Shown: positions 1 through 8,994, numbered from the stretch's first letter. The stretch: DNA of 64,000 bases from Paraburkholderia bannensis NBRC 103871 (GCF_000685015.1 NZ_BAYA01000001.1:186001-250000), one strand, 5' to 3'. Notes: generated by a model from the sequence alone, not told the origin. Numbers and translations are program-made.

Positions 1-1
1 C

Positions 2-907
2 GTTCCGCGCATCCAGCCACGCGTTGCGCAGCTCACCGTGTTCCAGCGCACGCCGCCGTGGATTATGCCGCGCCGCGATCGCGCGATCGAGGCGCGCCGC
101 CGCTGGATGTACCGGCATGTGCCGTTCGCGCAGCGCCTCGCGCGCGCGGCGATCTACTGGCAACTGGAATCTCGTGCGCTCGGCTTCATCGTCGACCAGC
201 GCCTGCTTGCCGCGCCGATGAAGTTCGCGCGCAACTATCTCGCGCACAAGGTCAAGGATCCGGCGCTGCGCGCGAAGCTCGCGCCCGACTATGCGCTGGG
301 CTGCAAGCGCGTGCTGCTGTCGAGCGACTATCTGCCCGCGCTCACGCAACCGAACGTCGCGCTGCTAACCGATCCGATCCGCGAAGTCGTCGCGGACGGC
401 ATCGTCACCGCCGACGGCGTGCATCATCGCTTCGATGCGATCGTCTGCGGCACGGGTTTCCAGGTGAACGACGTGGAAGCGCCGTTTCGCGTGAGCGGCG
501 TGAACGGCGCGGATCTCGGCGAGGCGTGGCGGCGCGACGGCCCCGAGGCGTACCTGGGCGCGAGCGTCGCGGGCTTTCCGAATCTGTTCTTCGTGATCGG
601 GCCGAATACGGGTCTCGGCCACAACTCGATGATCTACATGATCGAGTCGCAGATCCGCTATATCGCCGATTGCATCCGTGAACTGCAGCGCCGCGGCGCG
701 CGCACGATGAGCGTGCGTGCGGACGTGCAGCGCGCCTTCAACGACAAGTTGCAGGCGCAACTGCAGCGCACCGTGTGGACGTCCGGCTGCCACAGCTACT
801 ACCAGACGCGCAGCGGCAAGGTCACGTCGCTGTGGCCGGGTTTCACCTTCACGTTCCGGCGCAAGACGAAACGCGTACGCGCAAGCGACTACGAGTTTTC
901 GCGCTAG
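2..907 (+). CDS. Flavin-containing monooxygenase, C-terminal part (partial at window start)
   Basis: The frame is already open at the first base, so the N-terminal FAD Rossmann fold lies outside the window. The visible 301 residues carry features of the Baeyer-Villiger/flavin monooxygenase family: a VFQRTPPWIMPR segment at the start, the CGTGF motif (family consensus ATGF) about 155 residues in, and GPNTGLGHNS near residue 200. Such enzymes use NADPH and FAD to put one oxygen atom into ketones or other carbonyl compounds. The substrate cannot be read from the sequence. The gene converges with the methyltransferase gene at 928, about 20 bases away. Family confidence is high; the exact reaction is unknown. 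Confidence 0.85.
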   Translation, partial: VPRIQPRVAQLTVFQRTPPWIMPRRDRAIEARRRWMYRHVPFAQRLARAAIYWQLESRALGFIVDQRLLAAPMKFARNYLAHKVKDPALRAKLAPDYALGCKRVLLSSDYLPALTQPNVALLTDPIREVVADGIVTADGVHHRFDAIVCGTGFQVNDVEAPFRVSGVNGADLGEAWRRDGPEAYLGASVAGFPNLFFVIGPNTGLGHNSMIYMIESQIRYIADCIRELQRRGARTMSVRADVQRAFNDKLQAQLQRTVWTSGCHSYYQTRSGKVTSLWPGFTFTFRRKTKRVRASDYEFSR

Positions 908-927
908 TTCTTGCGCTGATTTTCACG

Positions 928-1695
928 CTAACGCAGCGGCTTGCCCGCGAATACGCGCGTCTCGTAGGCGAAGTTCACGCGCCCATCCTGCTGTGTCGCA
1001 TCGAATAGCTCGCGCAGCGCCGCGAGCATCGGCTCGTGGCGCGGATCGCCGGGTTTCGGCGCATACGACGACGAAGCCAGCCGCCCACGCAGCCCGTCGA
1101 AGTCGAGCAGTTGAGCGTTCGGAAACACGGTCTTCTGCTCGAAGCCGTCGCCGAACCAGTCGGCCATGGCGTCGTCGGTCGGGTAGCTTTCGGCGACGCT
1201 TGCGTAATCGTCGGAAAAGCGCTTGAGCAGCGCTTCATAGCCTTCAAGGAACGCCGATCCCTTGAGCTTGCGGCTATTCCAGAACAGCACGATCTTGCCG
1301 CGAGGTTTGAGAATGCGCGCGAACTCGCGCCGCGTGCCCGCTTTATCGAACCAGTGGAAGGCCTGCGCGGCGCTCACGAGGTCGACGCTCGCGTCGGGCA
1401 AGCTGGTCGCTTCGGCCGTCCCTGCCACGCTGCGATAACCCGCGTAGCCGGCCAGCAAGCGGTCTGCCGCTTCGCGCATCGCGGCGTTCGGCTCGACGGC
1501 CACGACCGGATGGCCAGCGTCCAGAAAAAGCTTCGAGGAAATGCCGGTGCCCGCGCCGATGTCGGCGACAGTCGCGGCAGGCGCCACGCCGCATTCGACG
1601 TGCACGAAGGTCGCGACTTCACGCGGATAGGTGGGACGGTACTTCACGTAGTCTGCGACCCGGTCGGTGAACCGCCGGGTGGAATCGTCGATCAT
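928..1695 (-). CDS. Class I SAM-dependent methyltransferase
   Basis: A 255-residue protein with a Rossmann-type SAM-binding core. Motif I is VADIGAGTGISS, an acidic VEPNAAM follows, and ASVDLVSAAQAFHWF is typical of the UbiE/COQ5-like methyltransferase_11 group. The ATG at 1695 is chosen because AAGGGCACAGG lies just upstream as a ribosome site; upstream in-frame ATGs at 1737 and 1725 would add 14 or 10 residues without a better site. It probably methylates a small molecule, but the acceptor is unknown. It is a single gene converging with the flavin monooxygenase. The next feature upstream on the same strand is the small ORF at 1815-1970. Confidence 0.75.
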   Translation of the reverse strand: MIDDSTRRFTDRVADYVKYRPTYPREVATFVHVECGVAPAATVADIGAGTGISSKLFLDAGHPVVAVEPNAAMREAADRLLAGYAGYRSVAGTAEATSLPDASVDLVSAAQAFHWFDKAGTRREFARILKPRGKIVLFWNSRKLKGSAFLEGYEALLKRFSDDYASVAESYPTDDAMADWFGDGFEQKTVFPNAQLLDFDGLRGRLASSSYAPKPGDPRHEPMLAALRELFDATQQDGRVNFAYETRVFAGKPLR

Positions 1696-1814
1696 CCTGT
1701 GCCCTTGAATCGTGTCCACGCGCATCGCGGCTGTCACCCTGACACGCGCCGAACGTCATACCCATCGCGGCGCGCCCTCACGAGCTCCGCCGCCCCCGTT
1801 AGCCCGCTGCGCCG

Positions 1815-1970
1815 TCAGGTGCCGCTCAGCAGCTTGAGCAGCCCCAACAAAAAGCGGCAGACCATCACAATCAGCTCCCAGAGCTGCATCAGTTGTTGCC
1901 AGAAGGTGCCGATTGCGCCGCTTGCACCAATCGCGCCGGTCGCGCCCTCTTTAAAAAGTATCTCGATCAT
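1815..1970 (-). CDS. Candidate small hydrophobic protein, 51 aa
   Basis: A short frame encoding 51 residues: a charged start MIEILFKEG, a Gly/Ala/Ile stretch ATGAIGASGAIG, then a hydrophobic segment (about residues 26-48, LMQLWELIVMVCRFLLGLLKLL) that could span or lie on the membrane. GGGAACAGG precedes the ATG. A TATGAT -10-like hexamer sits about 55 bases upstream on the coding strand (2023-2028), with no clear -35. I recognise no family. The size and hydrophobicity fit a small membrane protein or type I toxin-like peptide, but this is inference from composition. Codon bias cannot be judged over so few codons, so the call is tentative. Confidence 0.35.
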   Translation of the reverse strand: MIEILFKEGATGAIGASGAIGTFWQQLMQLWELIVMVCRFLLGLLKLLSGT

Positions 1971-2097
1971 CCTGTTCCCGCAGCGGTCGCTGGCATGACG
2001 CGCCAGAGCCGCGTTTACCCCGATCATAGCGCCTCGTCGCCTGGTCACGCTAAAACGACCCTGGGTCGATTGCGCCCTGAAATTCCGGATCGGGAAA

Positions 2098-2137
2098 ACA
2101 AAACGGCGCGTGGGCCGAAGCCCACGCGCCGTTTTTC
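2098..2137. terminator. Bidirectional intrinsic terminator downstream of potI
   Basis: A perfect 13-bp stem (2103-2115 with 2120-2132) closed by a CGAA tetraloop, with A residues on the left flank and T residues on the right. It can stop transcription in either direction. It lies 28 bases beyond the potI stop and ends the pot operon. Confidence 0.85.
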
Positions 2138-2164
2138 GTCTCGCAGCCTGAAGCGGCGAACGCG

Positions 2165-2983
2165 TCAGACCGCCATCGCCATGCGCTTGCGCTCGGCGCG
2201 CTGCATGAAGTGGTTGCCGACGATCACGCCCACCGTCACCACCGCGATAAAGAGCGTCGCGAGCGCGTTCATCTCCGGATTCAGACCCAGCCGCACGCGC
2301 GAGAACACCACGAGCGGCAGCGTCGTCGAGCCCGGGCCCGAGAGGAACGCCGACAGCACGAGGTCGTCGATCGACAGCGTGAAGGACAGCAGCCAGCCCG
2401 CGGCCAGCGCCTGCGAGATCAACGGCAGCGTGATCTGGAAGAACACCTTGAACGGCGTCGCGCCCAGATCGAGCGCCGCTTCCTCCAGCGACGGATTCAG
2501 TTCGCGCACGCGCGACTGCACGATGATGGCAACGTACGAGATGCACAGCATCACGTGGCCAATCCAGATCGTGAAGACGCCGCGCCCGGCAGGCCAGCCC
2601 AGCAGCTTGCCCATTTCCACGAACAGCAGCAGCAGCGAGATGCCCTGGATCACTTCGGGAATCACGAGCGGCGCGTTGATCATGCCCGTGTAGAGCGTGA
2701 AGCCGCGGAAATTGCCCATGCGCGCCAGCACAAAGCCCGCCCACGTGCCGATGATCACCGAGGCAAACGCCGTCATCAATGCGATGCGCAGCGACAGCCA
2801 CGCGGCATTGATGAGCTCGTCGTCGGTGGCGAGCGCTTCGTACCAGCGCGTCGAGAAGTGCGTCCACACCGTCACCAGTTGCGACTCGTTGAACGAGTAG
2901 ACGATCAGGCTGACGATCGGGATATAGAGGAACGCAAAGCCGAGACCCAGCGCGATGAATTGCAGTACGCGATTCGGTTTCAT
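2165..2983 (-). CDS. potI: Putrescine ABC transporter permease PotI
   Basis: A 272-residue inner-membrane permease of the binding-protein-dependent ABC class. It has about six hydrophobic segments and the EAA loop (EEAALDLGATPFKVFFQITLP) that docks on the ATPase. It resembles the second permease of polyamine importers (PotI/PotC). Its start overlaps the PotH stop by four bases at 2980-2983, which indicates translational coupling. With PotF, PotG and PotH it forms a putrescine uptake system. Substrate is inferred from the whole operon and the similarity of the binding protein to PotF; spermidine remains possible. Confidence 0.9.
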   Translation of the reverse strand: MKPNRVLQFIALGLGFAFLYIPIVSLIVYSFNESQLVTVWTHFSTRWYEALATDDELINAAWLSLRIALMTAFASVIIGTWAGFVLARMGNFRGFTLYTGMINAPLVIPEVIQGISLLLLFVEMGKLLGWPAGRGVFTIWIGHVMLCISYVAIIVQSRVRELNPSLEEAALDLGATPFKVFFQITLPLISQALAAGWLLSFTLSIDDLVLSAFLSGPGSTTLPLVVFSRVRLGLNPEMNALATLFIAVVTVGVIVGNHFMQRAERKRMAMAV

Positions 2984-3942
2984 TTCCCGCGGCCCTCCAG
3001 TTCCTTCGCCTGGAAGTGCTGGAACAGCGCCATCGGCACGAGCAGCAGCAGAACCATCGCGCAGGTGACGGCGGACGCCATCGGCCAGTCGGCGTTATCG
3101 AAGAACTCGTTCCACATGACGCGGCCGATCATCAGCGTGTTCGCACCGCCGAGCAGTTCCGGAATCACGTACTCGCCCACTGCCGGGATGAACACCAGCA
3201 GGCAGCCCGCGATGATGCCGTTCTTCGACAGCGGCAGCGTGATTTCGAGGAACGCGCGCCACGGCTTCGCGCCCAGGTCATAGGCCGCTTCGAGCAGCGT
3301 GAGATCCATCTTCACGAGGTGCGCGTAGAGCGGCATCACAAGAAACGGCAGGTACGAATAGACCATGCCGATATAGACGGCCGTATTGGTGTGATAGAGC
3401 TCGATCGGCGAATGGATGATGCCCGTCCACATCAGGAAATTGTTCAGCAGTCCGTTGTTCTTCAGGATGCCGATCCACGCGTACACACGGATCAGGAACG
3501 ACGTCCAGAACGGCAGCATCACGGCCATCATGAGGATGTTGCGCGTGGCCGGATTCGAGCGTGCGATGTAGTACGCCATCGGATAGCCGATCAGCAGGCA
3601 CAGCAGCGTCGAAATGCCCGCCACGACCACCGAATTCACGTAGGTCGCGAAATACAGGCTGTCCTGGAACAGAAACGCGTAGTGCGACAGGTCGAGCGCG
3701 ATGTGCCACACGCCCTCGCTGAACGACGTGAGTTCCGTGTACGGCGGAATGCCGAGCTGCTGGTCGGCGAAGCTGATCTTCACCACCAGGATGAACGGCA
3801 CGAGGAAGAACAGCAGCAGCCAGAAGAACGGCCCCGCCACCACGGCGGTGCGCCCGGTCAGGTTGAAGCGCTTCGCCGGCCAGTTCAGGAGTTTCCTGAA
3901 CTGGCCGGGCGTGCCGGGAGTGCCCGGAATCGTCGTGCTCAT
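2980..3942 (-). CDS. potH: Putrescine ABC transporter permease PotH
   Basis: A 320-residue permease with a cytoplasmic N-terminal extension of about 30 residues, six predicted membrane segments and the EAA motif EAAYDLGAKPWRAFLEITLPLS. This matches PotH/PotB, the first permease of polyamine importers. It overlaps both neighbours by four bases (potG stop at 3939, potI start at 2983), so the three genes are translated as a coupled set. It provides half of the channel for the PotF-delivered polyamine. Nothing suggests damage. Confidence 0.9.
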   Translation of the reverse strand: MSTTIPGTPGTPGQFRKLLNWPAKRFNLTGRTAVVAGPFFWLLLFFLVPFILVVKISFADQQLGIPPYTELTSFSEGVWHIALDLSHYAFLFQDSLYFATYVNSVVVAGISTLLCLLIGYPMAYYIARSNPATRNILMMAVMLPFWTSFLIRVYAWIGILKNNGLLNNFLMWTGIIHSPIELYHTNTAVYIGMVYSYLPFLVMPLYAHLVKMDLTLLEAAYDLGAKPWRAFLEITLPLSKNGIIAGCLLVFIPAVGEYVIPELLGGANTLMIGRVMWNEFFDNADWPMASAVTCAMVLLLLVPMALFQHFQAKELEGRGK

Positions 3943-5099
3943 GACGTCAGCACCACGCCGGCCGAGGCGCTCCAGCGCACATAGACTTCGTCTTCCCAGG
4001 TCGGGGAGTCGATTTCCGACAGCGCGAGGCTCGACATGTTCGCGATCACGGTTTTGCCCGAATCGAGCTTGACGTGATAGAGCGAGTAACCGCCCATGTA
4101 CGCGATGTTCTTGACCACGCCCTTGCCCCAGTTGAAGACGCCTTCGGGCGGCTTGCGCGTGAGCGAGATGCGCTCGGGGCGCACCGAGATGGTCACGGGC
4201 ATGCCCAGCGGCCCGGTGATGCCATGGTTCACGTAAAGATGCACGGGCAGGTCGGGCGACTGGACATAGACATGATCCGGCTCGTCTTCCACCACGTTGC
4301 CGTCGAACAGGTTGGTCGAACCGATGAATTCGGCCGAGAAGCGGCTGTTCGGATATTCGTAGACTTCGTTGGGCGTGCCGAGCTGGACAATCTGGCCTTC
4401 GCTCATGACGGCAAGGCGCCCCGCCATCGTCATCGCCTCCTCCTGATCGTGCGTGACCATGATGCAGGTGACGCCGACCTTGTCGAGAATGTTGACCAGC
4501 TCGATCTGGGTGCGCTGGCGAATCTGCTTGTCGAGCGCCGACATCGGCTCGTCGAGCAGCAGCAGCTTGGGGCGCTTCACAAGCGAGCGCGCGAGTGCGA
4601 CGCGCTGCTGCTGGCCGCCCGACAGCTGATGCGGCTTGCGCCTGGCGAATCGCGACATCTGCACGAGTTCGAGCACATTGGCCACGCGCTCCTGCAGTTC
4701 GGCCTTCTTGACGCCTTCCTGGCGCAGCCCGAAGCCGACGTTCGACTCCACCGTCATATGCGGGAAAAGCGCATACGACTGGAACATCATGTTGACCGGG
4801 CGGCGATACGGCGGCAGCGTCGCGAGATCCTCGCCATCAATCAGGATCTTGCCCGACGTGACCGATTCCAGACCGGCGAGCATGCGCAGCAAAGTGGACT
4901 TGCCGCAGCCCGAGCTGCCAAGCAGCGCGAACAGCTCGCCCTTCTTCACCGACAGGTTGACGCCCTTGACGGCCGTCGTGTCGCCGAACTTCTTGACGAC
5001 ATCGACGACCTGCACGAAGTTGTCCGCGGCTGGATCGCTCGCGGCGAAGCCCGTAGGCAGCGCGCCGGCTACGGCCGGCACACTCGACTGGTCACTCAT
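3939..5099 (-). CDS. potG: Putrescine ABC transporter ATPase PotG
   Basis: A 386-residue ATPase that powers polyamine import. The Walker A GSSGCGKST is at about residues 61-69, the signature LSGGQQQR at 159-166 and Walker B LLLLDEP at about 179-185, followed by a C-terminal TOBE-type regulatory region. The ATG at 5099 is preferred: it has AGAGAGAAT upstream, and a start at 5192 would add 31 residues lacking family character and run into the terminator-like hairpin after potF. The length suits PotG/PotA. It overlaps potH by four bases. The 5100-5211 gap to potF contains the hairpin listed separately. Confidence 0.9.
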   Translation of the reverse strand: MSDQSSVPAVAGALPTGFAASDPAADNFVQVVDVVKKFGDTTAVKGVNLSVKKGELFALLGSSGCGKSTLLRMLAGLESVTSGKILIDGEDLATLPPYRRPVNMMFQSYALFPHMTVESNVGFGLRQEGVKKAELQERVANVLELVQMSRFARRKPHQLSGGQQQRVALARSLVKRPKLLLLDEPMSALDKQIRQRTQIELVNILDKVGVTCIMVTHDQEEAMTMAGRLAVMSEGQIVQLGTPNEVYEYPNSRFSAEFIGSTNLFDGNVVEDEPDHVYVQSPDLPVHLYVNHGITGPLGMPVTISVRPERISLTRKPPEGVFNWGKGVVKNIAYMGGYSLYHVKLDSGKTVIANMSSLALSEIDSPTWEDEVYVRWSASAGVVLTS

Positions 5100-5152
5100 G
5101 ATTCTCTCTGCCCTGCCTTTCTGACTTGATACCTGGACGGGGTTGACGAACA

Positions 5153-5178
5153 AAGCCCCCGGCACGTGCCGAGGGCTT
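5153..5178 (-). terminator. Hairpin between potF and potG, possible attenuator
   Basis: An inverted repeat of AAGCCC-type arms around a GGCACGTGCC core, 34 bases after the potF stop on the minus strand, followed by only a short T-rich TTTGTTCG. It looks like a leaky terminator that would let the binding protein be made in excess over the membrane components. That role is an inference from its position. Confidence 0.55.
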
Positions 5179-5211
5179 GGGGTAAAACGCAAAACTACAC
5201 GGCCGGGCGCG

Positions 5212-6312
5212 TCAGCGGCCCGACTTGAACTCGGTCCACAGACGCGTCTGGAGACGCTGGATTTCCGGCGGCAGCGGCTTGAGCAGGAACAGCGTCTTGA
5301 GCACTTCCGGCGGCGGGTACACAGCCGGATCGTTCGCGATGTCCTTGTTCACGTACTTGCGCGCTTCCGCGTTGGCGCTCGGGTAGTACACGGCGTTGGT
5401 GATCGCGGCGTGGACTTGCGGCGTCTCGATGTAGTTGATCCACTGGTAGGCGGCATCCTTGTGCTGCGCATCCTTCGGAATCGTCATCACGTCAAACCAG
5501 ATCGGCGCGCCGCCCTTCGGAATGTAGTACTCGATCTTGTACGGCTTCTTCGCCTCGATCGCACGATGCTTGGCGATCACGACGTCGCCCGACCAGCCGT
5601 ACGCGAAGCAGACATCGCCGCCGACCATGTCGTTGATATAGCCCGACGAGTTGAACTGCGTGATGTACGGACGGATCTTCTTCATCATCGTCAGCGCGGC
5701 GCGATAGTCGTCCGGATTCGTCGAAAGCGGATCCTTGCCGATGTAGTGCAGCGCGGCGGCGAAGAACTGATCCGGCGCGTCGAGCACGGACACGCCGCAG
5801 GCCTTCAGCTTCGAGATGTTTTCGGGCTTGAAGAGAATGTCCCAGTTGTCGAGCGGCACGTTCTTGCCGAGGATCTGCTGCGCCTTGTCGACGTTATAGG
5901 CAAGACCCGTCGTGCCGTAAGCCCAGGGCACCGCGAACTTGTTGCCCGGATCCGCGCCGGCGACGAGCGCCATCAGCTGCGGGTCGAGGTACTTGAGGTT
6001 GGGGATCTTCGACTTGTCGAGCGGCGAGAAAATGCCGGCGGCGATCTGCTTGCCCGCGTAATTGGTGGTCGGCACAACGATGTCGTAGCCCGAATTGCCC
6101 GCGAGCAGCTTGGCTTGCAGCGTGTCGTCGCTGTCGTAGTTGTCGTACTTGACGGTGACGCCGGTCTGCTTCTGGAAGTTCGGAATCGTGTCTTTGGCGA
6201 TGTAATCAGACCAGTTGTACACGTTCAGCTGCGTATCTTTCGCGACCGACGCGACCCACGGCGACGCACACAGTGCGAGCACAGCCAGTTTCGCCAAAAC
6301 CCGTTTCTTCAT
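5212..6312 (-). CDS. potF: Putrescine-binding periplasmic protein PotF
   Basis: A 366-residue periplasmic solute-binding protein. A Sec signal peptide ends near residue 24 (SPWVASVA then KD). The mature start LNVYNWSDYIAKDTIPNFQ is characteristic of the PotD/PotF polyamine-binding family, and length matches PotF. It captures polyamine, probably putrescine, and hands it to PotH-PotI. It is first in the operon and separated from potG by 112 bases that contain a hairpin, as expected for a binding protein needed in excess. The 489-base region upstream must hold the operon promoter, although no strong hexamer pair stands out. Confidence 0.9.
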   Translation of the reverse strand: MKKRVLAKLAVLALCASPWVASVAKDTQLNVYNWSDYIAKDTIPNFQKQTGVTVKYDNYDSDDTLQAKLLAGNSGYDIVVPTTNYAGKQIAAGIFSPLDKSKIPNLKYLDPQLMALVAGADPGNKFAVPWAYGTTGLAYNVDKAQQILGKNVPLDNWDILFKPENISKLKACGVSVLDAPDQFFAAALHYIGKDPLSTNPDDYRAALTMMKKIRPYITQFNSSGYINDMVGGDVCFAYGWSGDVVIAKHRAIEAKKPYKIEYYIPKGGAPIWFDVMTIPKDAQHKDAAYQWINYIETPQVHAAITNAVYYPSANAEARKYVNKDIANDPAVYPPPEVLKTLFLLKPLPPEIQRLQTRLWTEFKSGR

Positions 6313-6801
6313 CCCGTTCTCCGTTCTTAGCTTGCCTTTTGTTTGCCGCGATCGCTAGTGAGCGTAGTGAGCGGCATGTGCGCCGCCCAAGGCGGCCCCC
6401 AGAATTTACCGAACCTACCATCAATCGCGCCAGGCGACAAAAAAGAACGCCAGCATGTCGCGCAAACGGAACAGCACCGGGGCAGGCGCGTGACGGGGGG
6501 TAAATCGCGCGCAATTTTAGCCGTTTGAGCGTCCCTGTCTACAAAAAAAACGGCAGGCGCGACATTCGCGCGACGGCGGCCGTCTGGCGCGGCGCCCGGT
6601 CGATCCGGATTGCATCGACGGCTGCCAGGCGCACGCCACACGAGGGCTTGCGGCCGCCCTTCCCGGTAGTAAGAGAATCCTTGCCATTTCAACCAGATGG
6701 ACAAGAAAAGCCGCTGGCCGCGAATCGGTTAACATAGCGGGGTTTTCCGCACGGCCGGCACGCTTTTTCTGCTCCCGGCCATCCCGCCCCAAGACATATC
6801 G
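6313..6801. other. 489-bp intergenic region upstream of potF and the DUF1289 gene
   Basis: Divergent promoters for potF (minus) and the DUF1289 gene (plus) must lie here. I see an A-run at about 6542-6549 and a GGGGTAAAT segment near 6494, but no convincing -35/-10 pair, operator palindrome or small gene. Frames through this stretch lack ribosome sites and family resemblance. Confidence 0.4.
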
Positions 6802-7005
6802 ATGGCATCCAATCTCCACGACCTCCCCGACAGCCCGTGCATCGGCGTGTGCTCCACGCTTTTCGACGACATCTGCAAAGGCTGCGGCCGCACCGCGATC
6901 GAAGTCTCCAACTGGGTCTTCCTGAGCGACGAAGAAAAGCGCGCCATCTGGGCCCGCATCGAGCAGGAAGGCACCGCCATGCGCTTCCAGCCGAAAAACG
7001 CCTGA
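6802..7005 (+). CDS. DUF1289 domain-containing protein
   Basis: A 67-residue protein with the hallmark of DUF1289 (PF06945): SPCIGVCS, then CKGCGRT, then an acidic, Trp-containing helix ending EEKRAIWARIEQ. The four cysteines (two CxxxC-like pairs) suggest a small metal- or Fe-S-binding site, but no biochemical role is established to my knowledge. The ATG at 6802 gives the family's usual length. It stands alone; a strong terminator follows at 7020-7054 and separates it from the convergent OmpW gene. Confidence 0.85.
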   Translation: MASNLHDLPDSPCIGVCSTLFDDICKGCGRTAIEVSNWVFLSDEEKRAIWARIEQEGTAMRFQPKNA

Positions 7006-7019
7006 CGTCCCAGCGCCAT

Positions 7020-7054
7020 AAAAAAAACGCCGGACTCAGCCGGCGTTCGATTTT
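7020..7054. terminator. Bidirectional terminator between DUF1289 gene and ompW
   Basis: An AACGCCGG stem (7026-7033) pairs with 7040-7047 across the loop ACTCAG. It is flanked by seven A residues on the left and a T-rich tract on the right. It is placed to serve both convergent genes. Confidence 0.85.
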
Positions 7055-7077
7055 GTGTCCACGGGTGCGCCCAGCGC

Positions 7078-7719
7078 TCAGAACTTCATGCCGACGCCGA
7101 TACCCACGATGATCGGGTCGATATACAGCGTGCCCAGCGACGAGCCGTTGAGCGACGCACCCGTGCGCATCCAGATCTTCTTGATGTCCGCGTTCACGAA
7201 CACGTTCTTCGCGACCTGGTAATCGACGCCGAATTGCAGCGCCGGGCCGAAGCTATGGTTATCGATCGACACCGGCTGGCCGCCCGCGTGCAGACCGTTG
7301 TTGTAGAACAGTGTGTAGTTGATGCCCGCGCCAACGTAAGGCCGGAACACGCCCGCGTTGTTGAAGTGGTACTGCAACAGCAGCGTGGGCGGCAGCACGC
7401 CGACGCCGCCCAGCGCGCCAAGGCTCGACGTCACCTGGTGGCGCGACGTGCCCAGAATCAGCTCCACGCCGATGTTGTTCGTCGCCATGTAGGTGAAGTC
7501 CAGCTCGGGCACGATGGCGTTGTTGACGTCGGTCTTGAGCGTGGTGAGCGCGCCGCTCGTGCTCGATTGCGGCATGATGCTGATGGCGCGCAGGCGCACG
7601 AGCCAGTCGCCCGCATAAATCCCCGTGTCCGGCGTGGCAGCCTGCGCCGCCGAAGCAGCGAAACCCGCACCCAGTGCGAGCACGGCCGCGGCCGCGATGG
7701 TCTTGATCTGTTTTTTCAT
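7078..7719 (-). CDS. ompW: OmpW family outer-membrane protein
   Basis: A 213-residue protein with a signal peptide cleaved after ASAAQA (about residue 28), an eight-stranded barrel pattern and OmpW landmarks: PPTLLLQYHFN, FRPYVGAGINYT, and a C-terminal phenylalanine for barrel insertion. OmpW proteins form small hydrophobic channels in the outer membrane. The start at 7719 (MKKQIK) is preferred because AGGGG lies upstream and a signal peptide begins there; an upstream in-frame ATG at 7755 would add 12 non-signal residues. It is a single gene ending at the shared terminator near 7040. Confidence 0.9.
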   Translation of the reverse strand: MKKQIKTIAAAAVLALGAGFAASAAQAATPDTGIYAGDWLVRLRAISIMPQSSTSGALTTLKTDVNNAIVPELDFTYMATNNIGVELILGTSRHQVTSSLGALGGVGVLPPTLLLQYHFNNAGVFRPYVGAGINYTLFYNNGLHAGGQPVSIDNHSFGPALQFGVDYQVAKNVFVNADIKKIWMRTGASLNGSSLGTLYIDPIIVGIGVGMKF

Positions 7720-7803
7720 GGTGATAACCCCTGTTGTTCCCGCGGTGATTCGCAAGACACTGCGAATTGTCCGAGGCAGGGGCGATCCCTTTTTTGATTC
7801 GGG

Positions 7804-8994
7804 TCAGTTGAGCGCAAACGCCGCGCGATGTGCGACCGCAGGTCGCGCAGAACCCGTCAAAAGCAGCTCCAAAAGGTCTCTCACCGACCGGATGGCGTTG
7901 CCAAAAGGCAACGTCTCGCGCCCGCGGAAAAAGAGCCCGTTCGACACCTCGCCGCGCAAGGCGGCCGTCAGACGCGTGTCGATGCAGAAGTGGCCGAACT
8001 TCTCGATGCCGTCGCGCAGGCCGCACACGGACAGACATTCGAGCCCCGTCGGGCACGCATTCTTCACCTGGCCGATCTTCGCGCGGATGCGCGATTCGTT
8101 GCGCAGATAGCGGTCGAGCCACGGCGTTCTCACGGCGCGCGCGGGCAGACCCGTGACGCTGACGAATTCGACGATATCTTCGGGCTTTGCATCGACGAGC
8201 ACGCGCTTGAAGTTGGGATGCGCGTCGCCCTCTTCGGTCACGGCGAACGGCGTGCCGACCTGCACGCCATTCGCGCCCGCCTGGAGCCAGCGCCGCACGG
8301 CCTCATGGCTATTGATGCCGCCACCGACGATCAGCGGCACGTCGCTGCGCGAGATGCCGAGCGTCGCGTGCACGCCGTCCAGTTCCTCGAAGATGCGCTC
8401 GAAGCCGAAGCGATCGTTGCCCATATCGGCAAGATCGGTCACGCCAAGGTGACCGCCCGCATGGGCCGGATGCTCCAGCACCACGGCGTCGGGCAGACGC
8501 CCTTTCTTCATCCACTTCTTGAGCACGAGCGAGACGCCGCGCGCGTCGGACAGAATCGGAATCAGGGCGATATCGACGCCCTGGGTGAGATCGGGCAGGT
8601 CGAGCGGCAGGCCCGCGCCCATGACGATGGCGTCGGCGCCGTGCTCGCAGGCGGCGCGCACGTAATCGGCGTGCGCATTGACGGCTTTCATGACGTTCAC
8701 GGCGATCATGCCGTGGCCGTCGGCCAGCTTGCGCGCGGCCTCGATCTCGCGGCCCAGCGCGACGAGATTGGCCTGTGCGAGCGTCTCGTGACGCGGATCG
8801 GCGCGGCATTGCTCGACCAGGTCGGCGTGATGATGGCGCAGGTCGATGCTCGCGATGGTGCCGAGCGCGCCCTCGCGCGCCACGCTGCCAGCAAGCCGGT
8901 GCGCGGAAATGCCGACGCCCATGCCGCCTTGCACGATGGGCAGCAGTTGACGGCCACGAAGTTGGAGCGGCGCGAATGAATGATCAGGAAACAT
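7804..8994 (-). CDS. Nitronate monooxygenase family flavoprotein
   Basis: A 396-residue FMN-dependent TIM-barrel protein of the 2-nitropropane dioxygenase/nitronate monooxygenase family. Visible landmarks are QGGMGVGISAHRLAGSVA at the N-terminus, EHPAHAGGHLG in mid-barrel, and VPLIVGGGINSHEAV followed by GANGVQVGTPFAVTEE for phosphate binding. Members oxidise alkyl nitronates; many genomic copies have untested substrates. The C-terminal about 90 residues contain four cysteines (CPTGLECLSVC and HFC) that could bind metal, a variation worth noting. It is a single gene with 84 bases to ompW and shows no sign of damage. Confidence 0.8.
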   Translation of the reverse strand: MFPDHSFAPLQLRGRQLLPIVQGGMGVGISAHRLAGSVAREGALGTIASIDLRHHHADLVEQCRADPRHETLAQANLVALGREIEAARKLADGHGMIAVNVMKAVNAHADYVRAACEHGADAIVMGAGLPLDLPDLTQGVDIALIPILSDARGVSLVLKKWMKKGRLPDAVVLEHPAHAGGHLGVTDLADMGNDRFGFERIFEELDGVHATLGISRSDVPLIVGGGINSHEAVRRWLQAGANGVQVGTPFAVTEEGDAHPNFKRVLVDAKPEDIVEFVSVTGLPARAVRTPWLDRYLRNESRIRAKIGQVKNACPTGLECLSVCGLRDGIEKFGHFCIDTRLTAALRGEVSNGLFFRGRETLPFGNAIRSVRDLLELLLTGSARPAVAHRAAFALN

